From the NCBI GenBank assembly GCA_958402445.1, contig CATXTO010000060.1, forward strand, positions 1-8,806: a stretch of DNA of 8,806 nucleotides. The letters are read 5' to 3'. The notes beneath the pieces are model-generated. The model worked only from the letters and a program-made list of their open reading frames with translations, had not been told where the DNA came from and ran no database searches. Shown in pieces: positions 1-5,263 of the stretch. Made by a program: the position numbers and the translations under genes. Source of the DNA: an uncultured Eubacteriales bacterium. Its GTDB lineage: Bacteria > Bacillota > Clostridia > Oscillospirales > Oscillospiraceae. Numbering within the stretch: the stretch's first letter is position 1; each line of letters begins with the position of its first letter.

Positions 1-288
1 CGCCCGTGGTTTTTCACCGGGAGGCACCTGCGAAGGTGGGCGGGGGTACGCGGGCAACCACAGGTCGCCCGTACAAGGCGCGCCGCCGATTAAAACTCTG
101 TAGGGGCGTGCTTCGCACGCCCGCGGGCGACCACAGGCCGACCCTACAACCCGTTATCGGAAAGACACCGTAGGGGCGTGCTTGCACGCCCGCGGGCTAC
201 AACCTATTATCGGAAAGACACCGTAGGGGCGTGCTTCGCACGCCCGCGGGCGACCACAGGTCGCCCCTACATTGCAGTGCTAGGCCGG
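1..288. repeat. GTAG-footed double-hairpin repeats downstream of patA
   Basis: This stretch holds no gene. It contains a truncated long-type unit (1-74, with feet decayed to GTAC), a full 48-bp unit (100-147), an internally deleted unit (170-200) and a near-perfect 48-bp unit (223-270). A full unit reads GTAG, hairpin GGGCGTGCttcGCACGCCC, hairpin GGGCGACCacaGGTCGCCC, CTAC. The 22-bp spacers at 148-169 and 201-222 are near-identical (CGTTATCGG versus CTATTATCGG cores), so the last three units form a tandem array. The array begins 18 bases past the patA stop. No other terminator is visible there, so the hairpins may form the 3' end of the dapL-patA transcript (inference). Confidence 0.85.
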
Positions 289-1410
289 TCAAAGACTCCC
301 CAGAAACGCCTCCATCCGGTCCAGCCCCAAGGCCAATTCCGCCATGCTGCAGCAATAGGACAGCCGCACATATCCCTCCGCGCCGAAGCAGGTGCCGGGC
401 ACGGCCGCCACGCCGGCCTCCTGAATCATCCGGGTGCAGAAGGTCTCCGCATCCAGGCCATACCCCGCGATGGAGGGAAAGGCGTAAAAGGCCCCCGCCG
501 GCGGGACAAAGGGCAGACTCATCTCCGCCAGACGCTGGCAGAGGAAGGCCCTGCGGGCCTCATAGGCCCGGACCATCTCCCCGGGGTCGTAGGCCAGAGC
601 CGCCAGGCACGCGGCCTGGAGCATGGCGGGGGCGCAGGTGAGCACGTGGCCGTGGAGCGCCGTGAGCGTTTGGATCAGCGCCCGGTCTCCCAGAAGATAC
701 CCCACCCGCCAGCCGGTCATGGCATAGGGCTTGGAAAAGCTCTGCACCGCCAGGAGCCGGTCTTGCAGGTCCTGATATTGCACGAAGCCGGGACAGGGGC
801 CCAGGCCCCAGTACACGTCGTCGCACAGAATGTAAACGGGCAGGTCCTTCACGGTCGCGTAGATGCCCGCCAGGGTCTCTGGGGTGTATACGGCGCCGGT
901 GGGATTGTTGGGGGAGTTCAAAATCAGGACTTTGGTCCTAGGGCTCAGGGCCGCCCGCAGGGCCTTTTGCGGGAGCTGGAAGCCGAAGGGTCCGGTGTCC
1001 ACCGGCACCGGCACGGCGCCCGCCATCCGGGTCACGGTTTCGTACAGGCCGAAGGCGGGGACGGGGATCACCACCTCGTCGCCGGGATTCAGAACGCCGG
1101 TGAGGGCCGTGTAAACGGCCTCCGTGGCCCCGGCGGTGATGAGGACCTGGTCCGCCGTGTAGCGCAGGCCCCGGCGGTCCCGCTCAAAGGCGGCGATAGC
1201 CTCCCGAAGCCGCAGGTCCCCCTGATTTTCCGTGTAGTGGGTGAGGCCCTGGTCCAAAGCCGCTTTGCAGGCGGCCCGGATGGGCGCCGGGGTGTCGAAT
1301 TCCGGTTCCCCCAGGGTCAGCTTCACGCAGTCTCCCCGGGCCTGGGCCAGGGCGGTGTAACGGCGGATGCCGCTGAGGCGCAGGTCCTGTAAATTTCGGT
1401 TTAATTGCAT
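289..1410 (-). CDS. patA: N-acetyl-LL-diaminopimelate aminotransferase (class I/II PLP aminotransferase)
   Basis: This 373-residue fold-type I aminotransferase probably converts N-acetyl-2-amino-6-oxopimelate, with glutamate as amino donor, to N-acetyl-LL-diaminopimelate in the cytoplasm. Visible motifs are the N-terminal LSGIRRY segment (12-18), NNPTG (168-172), the PLP-contacting Asp in CDDVY (196-200), the Schiff-base lysine K227 in SFSKPYAMTGWR, and the substrate-carboxylate arginine R349 in YVRLSYCCS. From memory, these segments track Bacillus subtilis PatA closely (ISGIRK, SKSHSMTGWR, EGYVRLSFACS). The start is ATG 1410, with GGAGGG (1422-1417) six bases upstream. It overlaps the end of the deacetylase gene by 10 bases, which suggests translational coupling. 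The substrate is inferred from the flanking dapL and dapH; a general aromatic or aspartate aminotransferase role cannot be excluded from sequence alone. Confidence 0.88.
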   Translation of the reverse strand: MQLNRNLQDLRLSGIRRYTALAQARGDCVKLTLGEPEFDTPAPIRAACKAALDQGLTHYTENQGDLRLREAIAAFERDRRGLRYTADQVLITAGATEAVYTALTGVLNPGDEVVIPVPAFGLYETVTRMAGAVPVPVDTGPFGFQLPQKALRAALSPRTKVLILNSPNNPTGAVYTPETLAGIYATVKDLPVYILCDDVYWGLGPCPGFVQYQDLQDRLLAVQSFSKPYAMTGWRVGYLLGDRALIQTLTALHGHVLTCAPAMLQAACLAALAYDPGEMVRAYEARRAFLCQRLAEMSLPFVPPAGAFYAFPSIAGYGLDAETFCTRMIQEAGVAAVPGTCFGAEGYVRLSYCCSMAELALGLDRMEAFLGSL

Positions 1411-2495
1411 GGCATGCCCTCCGCAATGGCCCGGAACAGGTCCAGTCCCACGGACAGCGCGCCCTCGTCAAAATCGAAGTCCGCCGCGTGCAGGGCCGGG
1501 GCCGGGCCGCAGCCCAGGAAGAAGAACAGCCCGGGCAGGGCCTGCTGATACCAGGAGAAGTCCTCGGTGATGAGGGCGGGCCGGGCCAGAGGCGCTACGG
1601 GGTAGAGCTTTTGCACCTGCTCCAAAAGAGCCGGCGGATTGATCAGGGCGGGATACCCCTCGCTGAAGCGCACCGCCACCTGGCAGCCGGTTTCCCGCTC
1701 CACGTGGCCGCTCAGGTCCTGGAGCTGCGCCTGAAGCCGCCCATGCAGCTCGTCCTGGAAGGTCCGCAGGGTTCCCTCCAGCCGGGCACTGCCGGCCACA
1801 GCGTTGCGGACCGTGCCCGCCTCCATGCGCCCGAATTTCAGAAGCCGGGGCGTGTCCTGGGGCAGGCTCCGCTCCAGGGCAGCGGCCCCCTGGTACCAGG
1901 CGGCGCAGGCGGCCAGGGCGTCCAGCCCCTCCTCCGCCCGGGCCACGTGGGCCGAGCGGCCCGTGACCTCCACGGTGACCTCGCTGGAGCGGGTCATCAT
2001 GGGCCCGGCCCGGCTGGCAACCGTGCCCGCGGGCAGGTCGGGCCACAGGTGCAGGCCAAAAATGGCGCGGACGCTTTGCCGGGCGAACACGCCGGAGCGG
2101 CAGATGTCCTTGGCACCGCCCCCGGTCTCCTCCGCCGGCTGGAACACCAGCAGCACGTTGTGGGGAAGCTGGGACCGCCCGGCCAGGTCCCGGGCCAGGC
2201 CCAGGAGGACCGCCATGTGTCCGTCGTGGCCGCAGGCATGCATCTTCCCTTTGTGCCGGGAGGCAAAGGGCAGCCCGGTGGCCTCAAGGATGGGCAGGGC
2301 GTCCATGTCCGCCCGGAAGGCCAGGGCGTCCGGCCGCCCAAAATCGAACAGCGCGCACACGGAGCTTCCCTCCGGGGAGAAGACCCGACAGCCCAGGCCG
2401 GAAAGCGCCCGCTCCAGGTAGGCCCGGGTCTCCGGCAGGTCCCGGACCAGCTCGGGGATTTGGTGCAGGGCGCGGCGGTCCTCCACTAGGCCCAT
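1401..2495 (-). CDS. dapL: N-acetyldiaminopimelate deacetylase (M20 family amidohydrolase)
   Basis: This 364-residue M20 metallopeptidase-family amidohydrolase probably removes acetyl from N-acetyl-LL-diaminopimelate to give LL-diaminopimelate and acetate. Visible metal-site and catalytic motifs are RADMDALPI (61-69), CGHDGH (88-93), the Glu pair in QPAEETGGG (E122/E123), GLHLWP with H149, TEDFSWY (310-316) and the late histidine H336 in LHAADF. The N-terminal RRALHQIPEL matches the family signature. The length is slightly short of the usual 370-390. The start is ATG 2495, with AGGAGGG at 2509-2503 seven bases upstream; an out-of-frame ATG at 2502 lies too close to that site. It is the first gene of a two-gene minus-strand operon with patA and is divergent from dapH. 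M20 enzymes include hippurate and indole-acetyl-amino-acid hydrolases, so the substrate rests on gene context. Confidence 0.87.
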   Translation of the reverse strand: MGLVEDRRALHQIPELVRDLPETRAYLERALSGLGCRVFSPEGSSVCALFDFGRPDALAFRADMDALPILEATGLPFASRHKGKMHACGHDGHMAVLLGLARDLAGRSQLPHNVLLVFQPAEETGGGAKDICRSGVFARQSVRAIFGLHLWPDLPAGTVASRAGPMMTRSSEVTVEVTGRSAHVARAEEGLDALAACAAWYQGAAALERSLPQDTPRLLKFGRMEAGTVRNAVAGSARLEGTLRTFQDELHGRLQAQLQDLSGHVERETGCQVAVRFSEGYPALINPPALLEQVQKLYPVAPLARPALITEDFSWYQQALPGLFFFLGCGPAPALHAADFDFDEGALSVGLDLFRAIAEGMPCN

Positions 2496-2510
2496 GATGC
2501 ATCCCTCCTG

Positions 2511-2539
2511 TTGTAATTTTCGGAAAATTGTGGTATCCT
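2511..2539 (+). promoter_or_regulatory. Sigma-A promoter of dapH
   Basis: The -35 TTGTAA (2511-2516) and -10 TATCCT (2534-2539) are separated by exactly 17 bases, with a TG at 2531-2532 giving an extended -10. The predicted transcription start is near 2546. This places the upstream in-frame ATG at 2541 outside the message and supports ATG 2598 as the dapH start. The complement of the -10 region reads TAGGAT, so a weak opposing promoter for dapL could share these bases, but no -35 is convincing on that strand. Confidence 0.6.
2515..2529. promoter_or_regulatory. Operator-like palindrome between dapH -35 and -10
   Basis: AATTTTCGGAAAATT is a perfect inverted repeat with 7-base arms around a single central G. 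It fills most of the 17-base spacer of the dapH promoter and lies just upstream of the dapL ribosome binding site. A dimeric repressor bound here could block both divergent transcription units. No matching regulator is encoded in the window, and I do not recognise the motif as a specific known operator. Confidence 0.4.
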
Positions 2540-2551
2540 AATGCAAAAGAA

Positions 2552-2580
2552 GCGTTCTGGCCGGAGCCGGTCCGGAACGC
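2552..2580 (+). promoter_or_regulatory. 5' leader hairpin of dapH
   Basis: GCGTTCTGG (2552-2560) pairs with CCGGAACGC (2572-2580) in nine pairs including one G-T. Three further C/G pairs form inside if T2571 is bulged. The hairpin begins about six bases after the predicted transcript start and ends three bases before the AAGGAG at 2584-2589. There is no T-run after it, so it is not an intrinsic terminator. A role in 5' stability or in ribosome access is possible. It does not match a lysine riboswitch, which is far longer. Confidence 0.5.
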
Positions 2581-2597
2581 GTAAAGGAGCTTACAAT

Positions 2598-3296
2598 ATG
2601 AACGCCCAGGAACTCATCGAATTCATCCGGACGGCGGAGAAAAAGACGCCGGTCAAGGTCTATATTTGGGAAAAAGAGCCCACGGATTTCCCCGGCGCCA
2701 AGGTATTTCCCGCCGGGCCGGGGGCCAAGCTTGTGTTCGGCGATTGGAAGCAGGTGGGGCCCGCTCTGGAGGCGCAAAGGGAGCGCATCGCGGACCTGGT
2801 GATTGAAAACGACTGCCGCAACTCCGCGGTGCCCCTGCTGGACAAAAAGGCGGTCAACGCCCGCATCGAGCCCGGGGCCATCCTCCGGGAGCGGGTGGAA
2901 ATTGGGGACGGGGCGGTGATCATGATGGGCGCCATTGTAAACATCGGCGCCGTGGTGGGGCCCGGGACAATGATCGATATGGGCGCGGTCCTGGGGGGCC
3001 GGGCCATGGTGGGGGCCCGGTGCCACGTGGGCGCCGGGGCCGTCCTGGCCGGGGTGATCGAGCCGGCCAGCGCCAAGCCTGTGGTGGTGGAGGACGACGT
3101 GCTCATCGGCGCCAACGCCGTGCTGCTGGAGGGCGTGCGCGTGGGACGGGGGGCCGTGGTGGCCGCCGGGGCCGTGGTGCTCTCCGACGTGGCACCGGAC
3201 ACGGTGGTGGCGGGGATTCCCGCCCGGGTGATCAAGCAAAAGGACGCCAAGGCGGCGGATAAGACCGCCCTGGTGGAGGCCCTGCGGGAGCTGTAG
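2598..3296 (+). CDS. dapH: Tetrahydrodipicolinate N-acetyltransferase
   Basis: This 232-residue enzyme transfers acetyl from acetyl-CoA to 2,3,4,5-tetrahydrodipicolinate, the first step of the acetylase branch of lysine and meso-diaminopimelate synthesis. An N-terminal DapH domain (about 1-85, including TPVKVYIW and ENDCRNSAVPLLD) precedes a left-handed beta-helix of hexapeptide repeats (about 88-210) containing RIEPGA, IMMGAIVNIG, GTMIDM, LGGRA, CHVGAGAVLAGVIEP and PVVVEDDVLIGANAV. From memory these track B. subtilis DapH (236 residues) almost segment by segment. The start is ATG 2598, with AAGGAG at 2584-2589 eight bases upstream; an upstream in-frame ATG at 2541 has no ribosome binding site and lies at or before the predicted transcript start. 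It is divergent from dapL-patA, so both strands of this locus supply one pathway segment. Confidence 0.95.
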   Translation: MNAQELIEFIRTAEKKTPVKVYIWEKEPTDFPGAKVFPAGPGAKLVFGDWKQVGPALEAQRERIADLVIENDCRNSAVPLLDKKAVNARIEPGAILRERVEIGDGAVIMMGAIVNIGAVVGPGTMIDMGAVLGGRAMVGARCHVGAGAVLAGVIEPASAKPVVVEDDVLIGANAVLLEGVRVGRGAVVAAGAVVLSDVAPDTVVAGIPARVIKQKDAKAADKTALVEALREL

Positions 3297-3331
3297 CCGC
3301 CGCAGCCTCTCTCTACCTCTTATTATACTCT

Positions 3332-3395
3332 CAGGATTTGCATTGTACAGGAAAATTTATGCCCTGTACAAGGCAAATCCTGCTTTCTTTCTTTA
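3332..3395 (+). terminator. Long-stem terminator of dapH
   Basis: CAGGATTTGC (3332-3341) pairs with GCAAATCCTG (3373-3382), then after one mismatch TTGTACAGG (3343-3351) pairs with CCTGTACAA (3363-3371). This gives 10 plus 9 pairs around an 11-base loop. The plus-strand tail is CTTTCTTTCTTTA (3383-3395). It starts 35 bases after the dapH stop. The stem is longer and less GC-rich than a typical intrinsic terminator, so it could also be the relic of a palindromic insertion. Confidence 0.55.
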
Positions 3396-3457
3396 GGCTG
3401 CCGGCGTGCGGGTTAAAAAATGCAGGGGGTATGCGCGGTTGTCCACCACTTCCTCTT

Positions 3458-3549
3458 GTAGGGGCGAGCTGTGCTCGCCCGCTATTCCCCGCCAGGGAGG
3501 CGCCTACGAGGGCGGGCAAATTACGCGGGCGGCCGCCGGTCGCCCCTAC
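3458..3549. repeat. Long-type double-hairpin repeat unit (92 bp)
   Basis: The unit opens with GTAG and hairpin GGGCGAGCtgtGCTCGCCC and closes with a degenerate GGTCGCC arm and CTAC. A variable interior of about 45 bases lies between them. It resembles the truncated unit at 1-74 (shared GGGAGGC and GCGGGC blocks) and shares its head hairpin type, on the other strand, with the 79-bp units at 8429-8507 and 8662-8740. Confidence 0.75.
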
Positions 3550-3972
3550 GCGCCAGAATCGGAGCGTACCCCTGGCGGGGCGTGCTTTGCACGCCCACGG
3601 GCGACCGCAGGTCGCCCCTACACCCCCAGAATCAGACCGTACCCCTGTAGGGGCGTGCTTCGCACGCCCGCGGGCGACCACCGGTCGCCCCAACGCGCCA
3701 GAATTGGAGCGTACCTTTGTAGGGGCGTGCTTTGCACGCCCGCGGGCGACCGCAGGTCGCCCCTACACCCCCGGAATCAGACCGTACCCCTGTAGGGGCG
3801 TGCTTCGCACGCCCGCGGGCGACCACCGGTCGCCCCAACGCGCCAGAATTGGAGCGTACCTTTGTAGGGGCGTGCTTTGCACGCCCGCGGGCGACCGCAG
3901 GTCGCCCCTACACCCCCCGGAATCAGACCGTACCCCTGTAGGGGCGTGCTTCGCACGCCCGCCGTCCCCCTA
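3550..3972. repeat. Tandem array of 48-bp double-hairpin units, 145-bp dimeric period
   Basis: Units lie at 3574-3621, 3647-3694, 3719-3766, 3792-3839, 3864-3911 and a truncated 3938-3972. Two spacer types alternate: one with CCAGAATTGGAGCGTAC and one with GGAATCAGACCGTAC. Unit type alternates in step (loop TTT with CTAC end, loop TTC with CAAC end), so the true period is 145 bp. Starts at 3574/3719/3864 and 3647/3792 are exactly 145 apart, and the last step (3792 to 3938) is 146 because of one extra C. Open frames through this region (for example 3338-4234) are stop-free repeat, not genes. Confidence 0.9.
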
Positions 3973-4166
3973 CGGCAACCGAACCGGGCCGCAGCATCGA
4001 AATACAAAAACCAAACCGAAGCCAGCGCCAGCGGGTTTGGTTTGGGGAGGAGCAGAGACGGAGCGGCAAGAATTCCCACCCTTTTGGGGTGGGAATTTGC
4101 GGGAGCGTAGTCCTCTGCGACGAGGCGTGCTTCGCACGCCCACGGGCGACCGCAGGTCGCCCCTTC
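3973..4166 (-). repeat. Element C, inverted and diverged copy with flanking double hairpin
   Basis: The 134-bp core (3973-4106) is the diverged reverse complement of the cores at 4637-4772 and 4821-4956. It is followed by a 60-bp hairpin unit (4107-4166) that begins with GTAG and ends in a decayed CTTC; this matches 4577-4636 in reverse complement. Inside the core, AATTCCCACCC (4071-4081) pairs with GGGTGGGAATT (4087-4097). The copy sits on the left of the AT-rich island and the other two copies on its right, in opposite orientation. Confidence 0.8.
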
Positions 4167-4204
4167 ATTGTAAAAATAGGCCACGCCCCCACCGGGACGG
4201 TAAG

Positions 4205-4381
4205 TTATTTTTCCTCTTGCTTCTGGTTGTCTAGGGCATATTGACAGCATTGTAATATCAGCGTATTGAACGATATCTCATATTGCATCGCAACTGCTGT
4301 TAATTTTTGAAATAACTTGTTGGGAAACCGCACGGTGCGGGAAATGTTCGCATTTGTAAATTTTGTATCAACCTGGAACAT
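4205..4381 (-). CDS. Small ribbon-helix-helix (Arc/MetJ-like) DNA-binding protein
   Basis: This 58-residue protein has a ribbon-helix-helix layout: a beta strand ISRTVRF (13-19), a first helix PNKLFQKLTAVAMQYE (20-35) and a second helix SFNTLILQCCQYALDN (37-52), ending in a charged QKQEEK tail. Such proteins bind DNA as dimers through the paired strands and serve as antitoxins, autorepressors or plasmid/transposon regulators. The start ATG at 4381 is preceded at five bases by AAGGTGGAG (4395-4387), a good ribosome binding site. The codons are AT-rich (TTA, ATA, AAA), unlike neighbouring genes, and the gene sits in an AT-rich island between repeat elements, so recent transfer is likely. No toxin partner is visible beside it. 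The fold is fairly sure; the function is unknown. Confidence 0.8.
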   Translation of the reverse strand: MFQVDTKFTNANISRTVRFPNKLFQKLTAVAMQYEISFNTLILQCCQYALDNQKQEEK

Positions 4382-4576
4382 GTCTACTCCACCTTATATT
4401 TTGCTCTTTGATACGTCGAGTTTCACTATTTCCGCTTTCATATTTATTCTATCATGGGACGGCCCATGTTGCTTTATAGACTAGATGTATTCTATCGACT
4501 TTAGATATTGTAGGTAAATTTTTTTAAAAAGCTTGTATTGCACCACCTGGTAGGGACACGGGGTAATGCTGAGGGT
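4382..4576 (-). promoter_or_regulatory. AT-rich upstream region of the RHH gene with palindrome and possible -10
   Basis: A perfect inverted repeat CATGGGACGGCCCATG (4453-4468) lies directly upstream of TAGAAT (minus strand, 4451-4446), which resembles a -10 box. The 17 bases before that box contain the whole palindrome, but the expected -35 position reads AAGCAA, a poor match. The placement would suit autorepression by the small RHH protein. A 15-codon ATG-started frame (4441-4394) ends at the ribosome binding site but has none of its own. The rest of this AT-rich stretch shows no further gene. Confidence 0.35.
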
Positions 4577-4993
4577 GTAGGGGCGACCTGTGGTCGCCCG
4601 CGGGCGTGCGAAGCACGCCTCGTCGCAGAGGACTACGCTCCCGCAAATTCCCACCCTTTTGGGGTGGGAATTCTTGTCCGCTCCGGCTCTGCTCCTCCCC
4701 AAACCGAACCCGCTGGCGCTGGGCTTCAGTTTGGTTTTTTGTATTTCGATGGTGCGGTGTGGTTCGGGAGGCGTAGGGGGACGGTGGGCGTGCGAAGCAC
4801 GCCTCGTCGCAGAGGACTACGCTCCCGCAAATTCCCACCCTTTTGGGGTGGGAATTCTTGTCCGCTCCGGCTCTGCTCCTCCCCAAACCGAACCCGCTGG
4901 CGCTGGGCTTCGGTTTGGTTTTTTGTATTTCGATGGTGCGGTGTGGTTCGGGAGGCGTAGGGGGGACGGTGGGCGAGCACAGCTCGCCCCTAC
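4577..4993 (+). repeat. Element C tandem duplication (184-bp period)
   Basis: Double-hairpin units at 4577-4636, 4773-4820 and 4957-4993 alternate with two 136-bp cores (4637-4772 and 4821-4956). By eye the cores differ by one base (A4728 versus G4912). Each core contains an 11-pair hairpin (AATTCCCACCC / GGGTGGGAATT) and a terminator-like hairpin with a T6 tract. The near-identity implies a recent tandem duplication. Frames through this region repeat peptides such as EACFARP and are not genes. Confidence 0.9.
4883..4924 (+). terminator. Terminator-like hairpin inside element C (also at 4699-4740)
   Basis: CCAAACCGAA (4883-4892) pairs with TTCGGTTTGG (4909-4918), extended by CCC/GGG with one bulged C, and is followed directly by TTTTTT (4919-4924). 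This has the form of an intrinsic terminator on the plus strand. The first copy at 4699-4740 has one stem mismatch caused by A4728. It could insulate the downstream permease promoter from read-through. Confidence 0.5.
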
Positions 4994-5017
4994 AGAGCGT
5001 GGTGTGGTTCGGGAAGC

Positions 5018-5044
5018 GTGGGGGCGACCTGTGGTCGCCCCTAC
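5018..5044. repeat. Solitary single-hairpin repeat unit
   Basis: GTGGGGGCGACC-tgt-GGTCGCCCCTAC is one half of the double-hairpin unit standing alone, with the GTAG foot changed to GTGG. A copy of the end of element C (GTGTGGTTCGGGA) lies just before it, so it is the decayed edge of the array. From 5045 to about 5178 I see no gene, repeat or recognised RNA. Confidence 0.7.
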
Positions 5045-5178
5045 ATCTCCGAATCGGACCGCAGCACGGCGGACGGGTTCGCCTCCGGGTTTCATGGGAA
5101 AACGCGGGCGCGCCGTGCTATTATGGACAGGACCGGACGGGCCCTGGGGTAAGATGTCCCTACTTATGCAAATATTTC

Positions 5179-5207
5179 TTGCAAACAGGCCGGCTGGTCC
5201 TTATAAT
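5179..5207 (+). promoter_or_regulatory. Strong sigma-A promoter of the permease gene
   Basis: The -35 TTGCAA (5179-5184) and consensus -10 TATAAT (5202-5207) are separated by 17 bases. The transcript should start near 5214, giving a leader of about 50 bases with a small GGCCC/GGGCC hairpin (5223-5236) before the ribosome binding site GGGAGG (5248-5253). Confidence 0.75.
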
Positions 5208-5263
5208 AATCTGCGCAGAAAAGGCCCGCCTGGGCCGCCGGGAGAATGGGAGGAACTACGGAT

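Noticed and set aside
178..1392. 404-codon plus-strand open frame opposite patA
   Set aside because: It is the antisense shadow of a clearly identified aminotransferase with all PLP motifs; GC-rich genes leave antisense frames open. It also begins inside a repeat unit.
1488..2489. 333-codon plus-strand open frame opposite dapL
   Set aside because: Antisense shadow of the M20 deacetylase; no family motifs and no proper start context.
2535..2546. Promoter for dapL-patA on the minus strand (TTGCAT or TAGGAT elements)
   Set aside because: TTGCAT has only a weak -10 at 19-base spacing that would put the transcript start in the ribosome binding site; TAGGAT has no usable -35. The true promoter remains unidentified.
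2496..2597. Lysine riboswitch or T-box upstream of dapH
   Set aside because: The leader is only about 50 bases, with a single hairpin and none of the conserved L-box or T-box sequence elements.
4394..4441. 15-codon leader peptide (MKAEIVKLDV...) ahead of the RHH gene
   Set aside because: It has a stop at the ribosome binding site, which is suggestive, but it lacks its own ribosome binding site and shows no attenuator hairpins or regulatory codon run.
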